A DNA stretch of 64,000 bases from Verrucomicrobium sp. BvORR034 (GTDB lineage Bacteria; Verrucomicrobiota; Verrucomicrobiia; Verrucomicrobiales; Verrucomicrobiaceae), in NCBI RefSeq assembly GCF_000739635.1, contig NZ_BATQ01000041.1, positions 1-64,000 on the forward strand. The letters are read 5' to 3'. Below are positions 25,803 to 36,652 of this stretch, in pieces; the first letter of the stretch is position 1, and each line of letters begins with the position of its first letter. A program made the position numbers and the translations under genes. The notes under the pieces are model-generated. The model was given only the letters and a program-made list of their open reading frames with translations, searched no databases and was not told the origin of the DNA.

Positions 25803-26397
25803 CGCGGCAGGGTTGGAGTACCGTCCCGCATGCGGGACGGAATCAGTCGCAGGTCTCCCGACGTCTCTCCACGCCTCGACCGCCCCTTTTACCCGGCGCG
25901 CAAGGTTTGTCCATTGGATCATCCGTGGAGGTTGCAAATTATCCGGAGGATCGATCAGGTCGCCACTCCCGCCCCAGCGCCGCCACCGCCGCGTCCTGCT
26001 CAGCAGAAGGCTGTGATGTGCCGCAAGCGGTACGTTGAGACGCTGCGCTGGTTGAGGAGGGGAGCCGCGGAATGCCGCTGCTCTTATCACATACCACGTT
26101 CGCACCGGAGTTGGAGTACCGACTTTAGTCGGCTCAGAGAAGTTGTTCGTAGTTCAAACTTTAGTTTGCTGTATTCCGCTTGGCATCGAGTAAAGGTCGC
26201 AACAGACTTTCCTCGATCCCTCGCCTGACCTGACCCGTCCCGCATGCGGGACGGAACTCCAACCCTGCTGCGAACGATCAGGTGGGGGAAATACGCACCG
26301 TCCCGCTGCTCCCGTTCCTTCTCCATGACCAGCGGCGGAGTACTTCCCAATTCCCATACGCATCCGCGCCGACGTTGGAGTTCCGCCTTTAGGCGGT
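25803..26397. repeat. Cluster of four REP-like palindromes
   Basis: Copies at about 25803-25856, 26104-26135, 26234-26275 and 26373-26397 share GGTTGGAGTNCCG followed by a hairpin (CGTCCCGCATGCGGGACGG, CGACTTTAGTCGG or CGCCTTTAGGCGG). They face both directions. A TAGTTCAAACTT half-element is near 26150. The surrounding non-coding stretch (25713-26736) shows no convincing gene. Confidence 0.75.
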
Positions 26398-26736
26398 CAC
26401 CTTACAAACGTCCCAAGACACCCTTATTCTCGACGAGTTCCCGTATGTCCGCGGAATTACCGTCTGCACGTCTCTGTCGGCGGGAGAATGCCGTCACGGT
26501 CTTCAGCGTGGTGGGACTGGCTTCCTCGGCTAAATCAGGGCAGCCCATCGACGTTAGAGGGGGGCTTGAGCCTGCGTTGCAGGTGCGATAAAGAGCTTCC
26601 TCCACCGGTAGGTCATTTGCCGGATGCCGGATTTCGAGGAAGAGGGCCCTGGCTGGAGGATCAAAGTCTGTCCGGCGGAGTGGAAATCCTGAAAATTCCT
26701 GCACGTAAACCGCCGCCATGCTCCGTAGATGAAAAC

Positions 26737-27300
26737 ATGAAACCGGCCGTCCTTCCCGTCGTCGTGTCCCTCGCAGTGTTTCAGATGGTTTCCGCAGCGC
26801 CGGATGCCGCGGCCCCGCCTTCGCAGCCGCAGCCCTCCTCACCGGCCCCGCATGCCAAGGCCGTGCAGGCCGCTCTGGTGAAGGTGGACAAGGAGATCAA
26901 ACCCGAGCACTACGACCTGGTGGAAGTAGATCTGGATGAAGACGGGCGGAAGGACGTGCTGGCCCTCATGAACAGCCAGAGCACCTACAGCGGAACCGGT
27001 GGCAGCACCTTGTTCCTCCTGCGTGCGTGCAAGGAGGACGGGAAGTACACCAAAGTAGGATCAGTGAGCGTGGTGCACGCGCCCATCTACCTGCGCGCCA
27101 GCCGCCACCACGGCCTGCGGGATCTCCTCGTCAGCGTGCGCGGCGGCGGGGCCGAGCCCGGGACTGCCGTGCTCGCCTTTGACGGCAAGTGCTACCCCAA
27201 GAGCCCCGGCGAAGCGACCGCCAAGGTGGAGGAAAAGGACAAGGTGCTCTTCGCCGATGCGCGGGAGGGTCAGGGGCGGTTGGAGGCTGGATCGCGGTGA
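26737..27300 (+). CDS. Secreted protein with VCBS/FG-GAP-like motif (187 aa)
   Basis: A signal peptide covers residues 1-21 and is followed by a Pro/Ala-rich linker. The sequence EVDLDEDGRKDVLALM near 70-85 matches the Asp-rich calcium loop of VCBS/FG-GAP or dockerin-like repeats, and TLFLLRACKEDGKYTKVGSV continues this type of fold. The protein probably acts in the periplasm or outside the cell. No close neighbour suggests a pathway. The ATG at 26737 starts the signal sequence. Confidence 0.6.
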   Translation: MKPAVLPVVVSLAVFQMVSAAPDAAAPPSQPQPSSPAPHAKAVQAALVKVDKEIKPEHYDLVEVDLDEDGRKDVLALMNSQSTYSGTGGSTLFLLRACKEDGKYTKVGSVSVVHAPIYLRASRHHGLRDLLVSVRGGGAEPGTAVLAFDGKCYPKSPGEATAKVEEKDKVLFADAREGQGRLEAGSR

Positions 27301-28407
27301 GGCATGGTGGGGAGGTATTGCGTCAGGGGCTTCGGATCCCAGTGCGTCAGTGGGCAGTGCGTCAGTGCGTCAAGGTCTTGAGGATCGAGTTGTACGGCGT
27401 CCAGGCTTCGGCCTACGGATACTGGCAGGCGACAGGACGGACGCAGTCATGGGTGGTGCTTGCGGCGCGGTGCGTCGGTAGGCAGTGCGTCAAGTATCAG
27501 GGGCGTTGCGGATGCTGGTGTCCCCTCCCTGCGATGGCGCTCATCGAAGCTCATCCCAGAATGGGATGTCTACCACAGCCCAGCGGTTGGACGAGCCCTA
27601 AGCGAGTCAACCCTGGGTACCCGTCCCGCAAGGGATCAGGTGTGGAGGGTGATGATGTTTCCTTGAACTATTCCGCCCTCATCGAAGCCCAAGATCATCT
27701 CGCTTCGTGGGGTCCAGGCAATGTCTCAACTCCGCCTGCGCTCGCCAACCTTAGGCTTGTGGCCGAATCCGCTTCGCAGAAGAGGTTCGACTGGACGGAG
27801 GCAAAGACTAGATGGTTCCTAGGTGACCGCTTCGACAGCCAGTCATTAAAGGGAGGGAGGGACATTCTTGTCCCGGTCCTGTGCAAGCGTCCCATGACGC
27901 CGCCCTGCCGCCTCGTGCCCAATGGATTTGGGCCATCCGGGTTTTGATGAGCGCCTCGGGTGGCACAAATGAAAAATGCGGCCACGGGATTGCCTATCCG
28001 AATTCCGAAAAAATCAGTCTGCGCCAGCACCTCGCGCAGGCGTCAGCGCACCCGGAATCGATGCGATGAACCGGTTCAACGCCTTGTTTGATCTGCCTGA
28101 AATGCCGCGCTGTTTTCCAGTCGCCGGCAGCCTCGCCGAGCACTTCTTGAAACTTGCGTGTGAGGTCGTCCACAAGCTGCGTGCCCTGTTGATTCTCAGG
28201 CATTTCTAAAACCGATCAAAATCGCTGCTGCAGAGCCGTTGTGGTCGGTGCAGTGGTTTTAGGGGATAATAGATCCCTCCATTTGCAACCCGGCTCAGGC
28301 AGGCTTAATCCCGGGAGGATGTTGTCGGAAATTTGGTCTACAGGGGAGTGAAGGCAGGGCGGTGAATAGCATTGACCACCCGGGCGGCTGAGGTGTAAAA
28401 CCTGCTT
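27301..28407. other. Non-coding region with dispersed repeats and one doubtful small frame
   Basis: From 27330 to 27420 it holds an inverted copy of the GCGTCAGTGGGCAGTGCGTCAGTGCGTCAAGG repeat family with the TCCAGGCTTCGGCC palindrome. At 27994-28203 on the minus strand a 69-aa frame (MPENQQGTQLVDDLTRKFQE) looks protein-like in its first 45 residues and may be the remnant of a gene. Nothing else is recognisable in these 1.1 kb. Confidence 0.4.
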
Positions 28408-28908
28408 ATGAACCGTAGAAACTCCATAATCGCGGGACTGTCAGCCATTGGTGCCGTCGCCGCGCTCAAGTCCACGGTCCAGGCCGCGGAGACCCCGTCC
28501 ACCAACCCGGAGCTGGAAAAGATCCGGGCCGTGCTCAAGGCCCATGATGACGCCATGACTTCTCATGATCTCCCGGGCGTGCTCGCGGTGCTCTCGCCCA
28601 AGGCGATGATCCTCGGTACCGGCCCGGGCGAGGTCTGGTCCGGCACGGAGGAGATCAAGGATGCCTACACCCATTTCTTTGAGGGGTTCGACAAGGGGCA
28701 GCAGGACTTCACCTACTATGTGAAGCACGGCGAGCTGTCTGCGGAGATGGGCTGGCTGCTGGCGTCGGGCGAGGTGAAGGGGAAGAAGGATGGAAAGGAC
28801 ATCGCCTTCCCGCTGAACCTCTCGCTTACCGTCTCGAAAGCCTCTGGCAACTGGCTGATTGCCGCCATGCACTTCTCCACCCTGACCGGCGACCAGGCCG
28901 GCAAGTAA
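28408..28908 (+). CDS. Secreted SnoaL/DUF4440-like protein, first gene of the RiPP operon
   Basis: A 166-aa protein. The N-terminus MNRRNSIIAGLSAIGAVAAL has a twin Arg before a hydrophobic stretch and AQA-type residues near 25, so it may use the Tat pathway. Residues 36-160 follow the SnoaL/NTF2-like cone fold (IRAVLKAHDDAMTSHDLPGVLAVL, then LGTGPGEVWSGTEEI and YVKHGELSAEMGWLLASGEV). Family members bind small molecules or act as isomerases and hydrolases. It lies 27 bases before the RiPP precursor gene, suggesting a joint role, perhaps binding or finishing the exported product. Confidence 0.65.
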   Translation: MNRRNSIIAGLSAIGAVAALKSTVQAAETPSTNPELEKIRAVLKAHDDAMTSHDLPGVLAVLSPKAMILGTGPGEVWSGTEEIKDAYTHFFEGFDKGQQDFTYYVKHGELSAEMGWLLASGEVKGKKDGKDIAFPLNLSLTVSKASGNWLIAAMHFSTLTGDQAGK

Positions 28909-28935
28909 CCCCTGCACCCCCACCATTTTCAGACC

Positions 28936-29259
28936 ATGAGCGACTCACTGCCCGAAGATATGCCGCCCCATGCTGAGGGCGAAGATCAACAAGATCGCCG
29001 GCTCTTCCTCCAGGGAATGGGCAAGTGGTCCGGCGCGGCCATCGCTGCGGCGGTGGCAGGCAGCTGGATCGGCACCTCAAGGGAAGCCAGGGCTGGCTGG
29101 CTCAACCGCCGCATTGGCGGCGGCGGCTGGGTCAATCGCGTTGGCGGAGGAGGGGCCTGGGTCAATCGTGTCGGTGGCGGAGGCTGGATCAACCGCGTGG
29201 GCGGTGGCGGCTGGATCAACCGGCGCGTTGGCGGAGGTTCGTGGATCAACCGCTACTAG
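28936..29259 (+). CDS. RiPP precursor: Tat signal plus six W-x-N repeats
   Basis: A 107-aa protein. Residues 1-20 are acidic; DRRLFLQ (20-26) is a twin-arginine motif, followed by a hydrophobic stretch and a cleavage site ARA (51-53). The remaining 54 residues are nothing but repeats of the type GGGG-W-x-N-R. W-x-N occurs at 55-57, 65-67, 75-77, 84-86, 93-95 and 103-105, with x being Leu, Val or Ile. W-x-N is a motif crosslinked into three-residue cyclophanes by radical SAM/SPASM enzymes of the triceptide type (XyeB, GrrM, FxsB). Such an enzyme is encoded two genes downstream. I infer that the repeats are the modified core and that the leader doubles as an export signal. Confidence 0.8.
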   Translation: MSDSLPEDMPPHAEGEDQQDRRLFLQGMGKWSGAAIAAAVAGSWIGTSREARAGWLNRRIGGGGWVNRVGGGGAWVNRVGGGGWINRVGGGGWINRRVGGGSWINRY

Positions 29260-29274
29260 GCCGGGAGCTTTTGC
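29260..29274 (+). promoter_or_regulatory. Ribosome-binding site deciding a TTG start
   Basis: GGGAG at 29263-29267 lies seven bases before TTG at 29275, which is a better fit than the GTG at 29284. Confidence 0.5.
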
Positions 29275-30095
29275 TTGCATCCTGTGTCTGAGGACCCCGC
29301 TGCCACTCTCGTCTTCCTGCGGGCCGGGCTCGCAGAGGAGTGTCGAGAGCACGCCTACATCGTCATCGTGCGCACCCGGGAGGAGCTCGCCCGCTGGTTG
29401 AGCGATCCCAAGCCCGGGGCGGAGGGGCTGCAGGTGGAGGGACTCATTGGCGATCCCGACGCGTGGGCGCTCGCCGCCCAGGGATCGAAGGCCATCCCGC
29501 TCGATGTGGTGCTGCAGGATCCGGCTTCAGAGTTCTCTGCCCTCTATAGGCTGGCAGATGTGCGCGCCGTGCGGGTCACCCTGCCGGTGAAACCCGGGTT
29601 CATGAAGGCCCTGCGACTGGCCGCTTCCCTCCAGCTTCCCGTGCGCCTGCTCCCAGGTCAGCCGGAGCCCGCGGTGCTGCCAGAGCTGCGAGAGGCCGCG
29701 CGCTTCTACCTGCATGATCCCATGGTGGAGGCCCCGGTGGAGTTCTTCCACTCGGTGTTTGCCGCCTTCCGCGGCTCCCCCCAGGGCACCCTCTGGGAAA
29801 TCCTCGAGCAGGATCCCGCCATCTTCTCCCACCGCGATGACGAAGGCCGCGCGCTGCATCCTCCGGATTTTGTCGAAAGGCATCTCTCGGCCCTCATCCA
29901 GGATGGCACCGCGTGTGCCACCTGCCGCTGGCAGCCGCTCTGTGCAGGTTATTTCAAGTACCCCGACCCCCGGTATGATTGCACGGGGGTGAAGCAGCTC
30001 TTTGCCGCCCTGGAGTCCGCCGCCGACGATATCAGCCGTGATCTCGCCAGCCAGGAGGAGGAGAACCCCGCTGCCTGGTCCACCCTTTCCACCCG

Positions 30096-30099
<4 letters not shown>
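29275..30099 (+). CDS. Radical-SAM partner with SPASM-like Cys cluster but no CxxxCxxC
   Basis: A 274-aa protein. The first 200 residues have the alternating strands and helices of a barrel-like fold (residues 97-125 read RAVRVTLPV, then a helix, then LPVRLLPG). Near the C-terminus it has C214-x2-C217-x5-C223-x12-C236 within ATCRWQPLCAGYFKYPDPRY, close to the CxxCxxxxxC pattern of SPASM domains. The iron-sulfur motif for SAM cleavage is absent. It overlaps the radical SAM gene by four bases. It may be a leader-binding or electron-transfer partner of that enzyme, or a degenerate paralogue. I do not know a family name for it. Confidence 0.6.
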
Positions 30100-31277
<1,178 letters not shown>

Positions 31278-31790
31278 GCCTTCGGCCCAGTGCGTCAGTG
31301 GGCAGTGCGTCAGTGCGTCAAGGTGTTGGGGGTGGAGTTGTACGGAGTCCAGGCTTTAGCCTGCCGGGTCGTGGAGTGATGGAGTGATCGGGCGTATGTT
31401 ATGTCATGAACCACGAGTGCAGAGAGCTTGGCGAGCGAAACCCGTGGCATGGTGCCCCGGCGAATCCACCAAGGCACGCCGCCCCGAGTCAGTCGTAGCT
31501 GCGTTCGTGAGAACGCGGAAGGGTCCATGCGTTCTTCAGAGACCAGTAGCACCCACGGCGGTGACCGTTTGGAGCCGTATGCTGCAGCCCTTGATCAGCC
31601 CTTGCGGTCACGGCCTTCCATTCTCACCGCCAGAAGCGAGGGGACTACAGGCAGACTCCTGTCTCAGGGGTGCGAACCAACTTGAATTGAGTGGATCCTG
31701 TCACTTCGATTGCGGTGGAGGAGGCCAGGTCCATATTCAGAAAATTAGCTCCCTGCTGCCGGCGGATTGTCGTTTCCTCCATCCGGTCCG
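31278..31790. repeat. Dispersed repeats after the RiPP operon
   Basis: 31287-31362 is an inverted copy of the GACGCACTGCCCACTGACGCAC repeat with the AGGCTTTAGCCT palindrome. 31495-31530 is an inverted copy of the GGACCGCGTTTTTACAAACGCAGC element. No gene is seen in these 510 bases. Confidence 0.6.
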
Positions 31791-32234
31791 TCATCCACCA
31801 ACTGCCTTGATCGTGACCGTGCATTTCTGAAATCCACTCCCATCCGCCAGAGGCAACTCAAAGGTCATGGACTTGGGGACCTTGAAGAACCTGGCCTCGC
31901 CGATTCTGTAGAACTTGCCGGCCTCGTCTTTCAAGTCTTCAGCCGCAGACAGTGAGAGGGTGCAATGCAGCGCCCCATTTTTGGGATAAATCACCCCGGC
32001 AATGACTCCCATGGTGTACCCTTCCTTCAAAGGTGCGTCATCCAGGAAAAGGTGGAAATCCTCTCTGAAGCCAACCGTCCGGTTCCATTTGTACAACAAC
32101 TCCTTTTTGCCCTCCTTGTAACCTGTTTGCTCAAAGAGCAGGCTTATCTTGTATTTCGAAGCGAACTGTCCCTGCGCCATCGAAGTGACGGACAGACACA
32201 GGAGGAGGAGAGTGAGCTGGATCAGGCGGTTCAT
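31791..32234 (-). CDS. Secreted hypothetical protein (147 aa)
   Basis: A signal peptide covers residues 1-20 (MNRLIQLTLLLLCLSVTSMA). The mature part of about 125 residues alternates short strands and lacks Cys pairs or known motifs. It is the last gene of the long minus-strand island. The gene upstream (32280-32732) ends 45 bases away, so the two may share a transcript. Confidence 0.6.
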   Translation of the reverse strand: MNRLIQLTLLLLCLSVTSMAQGQFASKYKISLLFEQTGYKEGKKELLYKWNRTVGFREDFHLFLDDAPLKEGYTMGVIAGVIYPKNGALHCTLSLSAAEDLKDEAGKFYRIGEARFFKVPKSMTFELPLADGSGFQKCTVTIKAVGG

Positions 32235-32279
32235 GTTGGGGCTCCTGCGCTTTGTTCGGCCTTCATGACATCATCGGCT

Positions 32280-32732
32280 TCATGTGGTCCATTCTACAGA
32301 TAACAGGTGAGCTTCAGGGCTGCAAGACGCCATCGGCCAAATGCTGTACCCGTCCCAATCCAGTTCCGGGTCAAAAAAGAGCTCGACCACGCCAGTGGAC
32401 TCAAATCTGACTTCGCGCAGTATGAGGCGGTTCGGGAGGGGGTGCCGTGGTGACCCATTGGGCGGGGTCAGCATCGCGAGGGCAGATCCCGTGAGTGAAA
32501 CAAGCTTTGGGAAAAACACATCGAGGAGCTTCTTCTGCTCCTCGGTCGGCGCAGCCGACCTGCCGCAAATTTGAATTTCTCTGCCCTGTAGTCTCCGGAT
32601 CGCCGTCCAAAGACCCGTGCCTGAATAGTAGGTGTATTCGCCAATATCGGCGTCGGAATGCGTCGTCATCGTAGGGGGCACATAGCCGCTCTGAATTCTG
32701 AAGACATGCTGGATGAAACTGCGGAGGCTCAT
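32280..32732 (-). CDS. Hypothetical island protein (150 aa)
   Basis: A soluble protein with no signal or membrane segment. The mix of acidic loops and aromatic strands (GEYTYYSGTGLWTAIRRLQG, VELFFDPELDWDGYSIWP) resembles small immunity-type proteins, but I recognise no family. It is a minus-strand member of the accessory island. Confidence 0.5.
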   Translation of the reverse strand: MSLRSFIQHVFRIQSGYVPPTMTTHSDADIGEYTYYSGTGLWTAIRRLQGREIQICGRSAAPTEEQKKLLDVFFPKLVSLTGSALAMLTPPNGSPRHPLPNRLILREVRFESTGVVELFFDPELDWDGYSIWPMASCSPEAHLLSVEWTT

Positions 32733-32847
32733 GGCGCTGCGAAGTCGGCAGGAAAAGTTGGCCGATCAGCGAGCGGGACGCAACATAGCCGTTTGCTTTC
32801 GCGCATGATCAGGCATGAATGTGCAGGAGAGACCTTGTGCGAGCGCG

Positions 32848-33114
32848 TCAGTTGCGGTGCGGTCCACTCTGACCGTGCTCGCGGAAATCGGCGCGCCAAA
32901 TCTGCCGGGCCTCCGCGATAGAAACTCCATTCCATCGCTCTGCGAGCCATGCGGGAAGGATGCGACAGCAGTCGGCGCAAACTATCCGTGACAACGCTCT
33001 GCTCCACCGGGTGGTATCGGTCGGGGAAGGGCTGATCTGCATCCGATCGGCTGGCGTTATGCCACCGCACTCGGGACAGATGAAACTCTGTGATTGCGTT
33101 TCATCATTCATCAT
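32848..33114 (-). CDS. Small zinc-ribbon protein (88 aa)
   Basis: FICPECGG near residue 12 and VCADCC near 51 give two CxxC pairs able to hold one zinc ion. A helix ending in ISAEARQIWRADF-like residues follows. The frame extends upstream, but the paired ATGATG at 33109-33114 starts the part that looks coding. It is probably a cytoplasmic protein; the role is unknown. Confidence 0.45.
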   Translation of the reverse strand: MMNDETQSQSFICPECGGITPADRMQISPSPTDTTRWSRALSRIVCADCCRILPAWLAERWNGVSIAEARQIWRADFREHGQSGPHRN

Positions 33115-33199
33115 TCGTTCTCGGGAGTGGCGTGGGTGGGGTTCTTCTGTTGTTTTGTGTTTGATCCCCAGGTGCGGACCACACCACGAGGCTCCAAAG

Positions 33200-33478
33200 T
33201 CAGGACTGCTCGTGTTCGTAAAAGCAGGCGTAGGCCTCAGGGAGCTTCTCCTTAATCCATGCATGCAACTCAGGAAGAGACGAAATGAAACGATCTCCTT
33301 CGATTTCAATGCGCTTGCCTGCGCTCAACGGTTTGTCGAGATCGCCAAGCCAACTCTTAAGGACGCACATGGATGAAACATTCCCATAGCATTCTGCATC
33401 GAAGAGGCGTTGAAAAGCCTCCTTGCTGACGTAGCCCGCACGAAGCTGCTCGTTCATTTCGCGTGGCGATAGCTCCAT
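33200..33478 (-). CDS. Hypothetical island protein (92 aa)
   Basis: A small acidic, helical soluble protein (EMNEQLRAGYVSKEAFQRLF, LPELHAWIKEKLPEAY). The start at 33478 begins MELSPREM; the longer frame upstream is Arg/Ala-rich and looks non-coding. It has no recognised motif. The next gene upstream ends 57 bases away. Confidence 0.5.
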   Translation of the reverse strand: MELSPREMNEQLRAGYVSKEAFQRLFDAECYGNVSSMCVLKSWLGDLDKPLSAGKRIEIEGDRFISSLPELHAWIKEKLPEAYACFYEHEQS

Positions 33479-33534
33479 ATTTGTCCAAAAGTGGTTGCCC
33501 CGCCGCGGCCTCTTGCCAGGCGGAGCGACTATTG

Positions 33535-34050
33535 CTACTTCCAAATCTGCCACCACGCCTTCGGCTTTGGCTGCTGCTGTGCATGCTCGTCGCTGATCTC
33601 GTTGAACTGAAGCGCCTGCACGCCGCCGCAAAGGGGACAAAAGCTCGTGAACGCTTCCATCACCGCACCCTCCGGGAGGTTTGGGAACACGACTCGCATC
33701 AAATCCGAAGGCGCGTCAAACAACTCCGTGAGGCCGCACTTATGGCAGGGATGAATGGTCCACGCCGACCTCTCGTGTAAATACTTGTCGGTCACGAGAA
33801 TCGGATGCTCGCTGTCCGCTGGCAGGAGGAATCGAATCTGCTGGCCCTGCTGAACCGTGCGGAGCTGCGACGGCTGATTGAGGGCACACCCAGTGAAGAT
33901 ATCGCCATCACAACCGGTGACGGTAACCCACACTGCCTCTGGTCGCTTGTCGGTAGTACGTGGTCCTCCGTCATGGACAATGACCTGAAGATCGTCAGGA
34001 TGCTCCGGAAGGAATCGTCCTTTTAGCTTTGGATGAGTGCGCCAGTGCAT
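33535..34050 (-). CDS. Hypothetical protein with two Cys pairs (171 aa), DUF2314/DUF2185-like
   Basis: The first half follows a pattern seen in small regulatory or immunity proteins: EAVWVTVTGCDGDIFTGCALNQP, then GQQIRFLLPADSEHPI. The second half has HPCHKCG and SFCPLCGG, together a likely zinc site. The start at 34050 is chosen because upstream codons look non-coding. Similarity to the DUF2314 or DUF2185 group is my impression only. Confidence 0.45.
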   Translation of the reverse strand: MHWRTHPKLKGRFLPEHPDDLQVIVHDGGPRTTDKRPEAVWVTVTGCDGDIFTGCALNQPSQLRTVQQGQQIRFLLPADSEHPILVTDKYLHERSAWTIHPCHKCGLTELFDAPSDLMRVVFPNLPEGAVMEAFTSFCPLCGGVQALQFNEISDEHAQQQPKPKAWWQIWK

Positions 34051-34275
34051 GTGATCTATAGCAAGCTGCCCGACGTTACAACCCAGCAACCCAGTCAGCA
34101 AGAGCGTTCGATGTGCAATGGCTGCCTGCGATTGCTTGATTCGCTTCCCGCGCAAGTTCAGTCGGTGAGGGCATGATCATGGACGAAATCGAGCCCGGAA
34201 AAAGCATTGATACAAGCCGGTGCACAATGCCTCCAGGCCCTCCTGCGGGAAGTCACCAGGAGAGCCCGTCACCTC

Positions 34276-34465
34276 AAGTCCCGGAGGGACATCGGACTGT
34301 AGCCGGTGGTGACAACCACCGGGCTGGTGGCCCCCGACGTTCTTGCGTCCCGGAGGGATGCCGGAAAGCCTGCGCGAGGAGGTGTCTTCCCGCCCCAACC
34401 GCAACTGAACCGGCGGGACGCCGGTACCGCGCACGCACCGGCTGGAAGCCCGTGTCACTTGGACC
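34276..34465. repeat. Composite of two palindromic repeat families
   Basis: 34276-34362 carries GTCCCGGAGGGAC units with GCCGGTGGT/ACCACCGG palindromes, the family also found at 56811-57040. 34398-34460 carries ACCGGCGGGACGCCGGT and CACCGGCTGGAAGCC, the family also found at 38.9, 50.0 and 51.6 kb. The stretch 34051-34617 contains no gene that I trust. Confidence 0.65.
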
Positions 34466-34617
34466 GCAAACCCGCATGGATCAATGCTTGTCCTGATCTT
34501 CCAGAGAGCTGGACCAAATGAAAAATCAAAAGATGTTTCGACACCAACGCGTCGTACAAATTGTCCCAAGGTTGAGCGCCCACCCCGTTCTGCCGCACCC
34601 CCTTCCGCGATGGTGGA

Positions 34618-35226
34618 TCACGGTGCGGGATCCTCACCTCTGATGCCTAGTCGTTTCTCGAGCTCCCGCTCCCACTCCTGATTTTCGCGGATCATCTCGA
34701 CGTAGGCTGCCTCATCGTGGATCACCCACTCGCCACCATACAGCCCGTGCATCCAACTCAAGTACGGGTAAAAACTATCGCTCCAGTCCTTATTGCCGTG
34801 AAGCGCAAAGAATCCGGGATCCTCTGTGAACTTCACCAAATGAACTCTCTCGGGTGGCGGTACGAGGCAGTCCCTGTTGGTACAAGAGTTGGGGCCGATG
34901 ATTTCTGCGACAACCCGGGGCACGCGGTGGGCATGCTCCTCCAGCAGCTCAAAGAAGCGGTCAAAGGCATCCTCTTCAGATTTGGTGGTGGCGACAATCA
35001 TGTTGCACCAGCCTGTCGTCGACTCTTGAAAGTGCGTGCGATAGGCAACCCAATCGTGGAAGTCAGGTGGAATCCTAAGCCCAAGGCGATCGTCCTCAAT
35101 CTGATGAAAACCGCAGGCCATTTGATATCCATTGAGGAATTGGTGGAGCGCCGTGAGCGACTTCACTCCCAAGTACATCCCCGGGCGGCGTCTAATGACA
35201 TCAATCACTGTGGTGGTGTCGCTCAT
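34618..35226 (-). CDS. Hypothetical island protein (202 aa)
   Basis: It begins MSDTTTVIDVIRRRPGMYLG, a motif (RPxMYLG) that recurs in a family of small proteins found near immunity genes. The rest is acidic and rich in aromatic residues, with no membrane segment. A cytoplasmic role is likely. It precedes 33535-34050 in the minus-strand order, separated by a repeat block. Confidence 0.5.
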   Translation of the reverse strand: MSDTTTVIDVIRRRPGMYLGVKSLTALHQFLNGYQMACGFHQIEDDRLGLRIPPDFHDWVAYRTHFQESTTGWCNMIVATTKSEEDAFDRFFELLEEHAHRVPRVVAEIIGPNSCTNRDCLVPPPERVHLVKFTEDPGFFALHGNKDWSDSFYPYLSWMHGLYGGEWVIHDEAAYVEMIRENQEWERELEKRLGIRGEDPAP

Positions 35227-35276
35227 CGCATTTGATTCAGAGAACTTCAAGTGGGGCGTTTGGGATTGGCACTTCG

Positions 35277-35690
35277 CTATGACTCATACGCTGTCTCGTC
35301 CTCACCCACCACCTCCGCCCGCAGAAGCCGGGCCAGCGCTTGCGCGGCAGCCCACACTGGGTGGGACTCGCCTGACAGTGTCTCGGGGACACTCTCAAAA
35401 GTGACGACGCCAAGGTCCGGTTCCGGTCGTTGGTGCCAGTAGAAGGCGCGTCTCCAACAGCCTTCATCAGGGAGATACACCTCGGCGTCTTCTACGCGAT
35501 CCGGCAGGTCGTGGAACTGCTGCCCGGGCTCGCCGGCGGGATTTACCCAATAACCCATCCAGTCCCCGAGGTCGTGTTGCGCTGCTGGAGCCAACCGCAC
35601 TCCCGGCACCGCCGCGACCGCGGCCCGCCACTCTGCCAGGGTCAGGTGGGAGCGTGCGCCATCGCGCTCAAAGTAGAAGGCATGGATCAT
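35277..35690 (-). CDS. Hypothetical island protein (137 aa)
   Basis: A soluble protein with conserved-looking aromatic positions (HDLGDWMGYWVNPAGE, GCWRRAFYWHQ). Its ATG overlaps the stop of the next gene upstream (35687-36652) by four bases, so the two are translationally coupled and probably work together. Family unknown; size and composition fit an immunity protein. Confidence 0.55.
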   Translation of the reverse strand: MIHAFYFERDGARSHLTLAEWRAAVAAVPGVRLAPAAQHDLGDWMGYWVNPAGEPGQQFHDLPDRVEDAEVYLPDEGCWRRAFYWHQRPEPDLGVVTFESVPETLSGESHPVWAAAQALARLLRAEVVGEDETAYES

Positions 35691-36652
35691 AGTGCGAATT
35701 CACCTGCCAGCTTGTCTAAAGTTCTGAGCTTCTCCTCTTCGGTCCCAACCGATCCGCGGGCTTCATCCGTCATCGGGTTTAACTCGGTGGCATTCAACCT
35801 GCTGGCCAGTTCACGTGCCGGGTTTTGGCCTTCCCGGTGACAACGGTGTCGGAGTTGCTCGATGATTGCTCGACAGAGGCTGGCAGCATCACGCACAGGA
35901 AGCTGGATATCGATCTTGGCAGCCTCCAGCTGGCGTTCGAAGGCATCCCGAAGCCAGACCACCTCCCAACCAGGCCACGCACTGGCCACGCGCTCTTCAG
36001 CGGCGGTGGTAGGACGGGCAGACCAGAATTCGAGCTTCTTCTCGTCGGCGTCCACGTGCACGCCGAAAGTGGGCATCTCGCCTGTCCAGGTGAGCGCCGG
36101 TGTCATCTCGAACTCGAAGATTCTATGCAATTGGGAACTTCCCATCTGCAGCGCCTCCTCGTCTCCGCACATGCGACTCACCAGGGTGATGCCATTCCGC
36201 CGGACGGTGATGAGCGCGTTGTTGTCATCCGGGTAAGCGTCGTTCCACTCAAACCAAGCCTCAGGGGTTTTTGCCACCAGGAACATGGATGCCGGGGCGC
36301 CTACCTTCGCCCCCAGCTCCAATATGCCACCGTGAGCCCAGTCAATCTGCCAGTCACCCCACTGAGTTCGCATCAGTTCGAGGTGAGCCCGGCGAAGCGG
36401 GATGTCATACTCGATGTCCTCGCCACCAAACCAAGTCAGCGTGCGAGTGTTCGCGTCCAGTATCGCACCTCCCTCACACCAAACCTCGTCAAGCCAGCCC
36501 TCTGGCCCCACCGGCCTGAGCTGTTGAATGAAAGCCTCTGCCTTGTTTGGACCCCAGAACAACTCCACGTCGAGCCGGTTTGCGCACCAGTGGTCGTAAT
36601 AGACGCGTGCATCCGAACCTCTGATGATGATCAAGTTTGCACGTTGTCCCAT
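35687..36652 (-). CDS. Hypothetical MGQRANL-type island protein (321 aa)
   Basis: The N-terminus MGQRANLIIIRGSDARVYY is a distinctive start that I associate with a group of uncharacterised bacterial proteins. YDHWCANRLDVELFWGP follows. The middle is rich in Trp (WGDWQIDWAHGG), and the last 90 residues are helical and charged. It has no signal or membrane segment. It is coupled to the downstream 137-aa gene by a four-base overlap, suggesting a two-gene unit inside the island. Confidence 0.55.
   Translation of the reverse strand: MGQRANLIIIRGSDARVYYDHWCANRLDVELFWGPNKAEAFIQQLRPVGPEGWLDEVWCEGGAILDANTRTLTWFGGEDIEYDIPLRRAHLELMRTQWGDWQIDWAHGGILELGAKVGAPASMFLVAKTPEAWFEWNDAYPDDNNALITVRRNGITLVSRMCGDEEALQMGSSQLHRIFEFEMTPALTWTGEMPTFGVHVDADEKKLEFWSARPTTAAEERVASAWPGWEVVWLRDAFERQLEAAKIDIQLPVRDAASLCRAIIEQLRHRCHREGQNPARELASRLNATELNPMTDEARGSVGTEEEKLRTLDKLAGEFAL

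Noticed and set aside
28936-29259. Simple Gly-rich structural or cell-wall protein
   Set aside because: The strict W-x-N-R spacing, the Tat-type leader and the adjacent radical SAM/SPASM gene are better explained by a modified peptide precursor.
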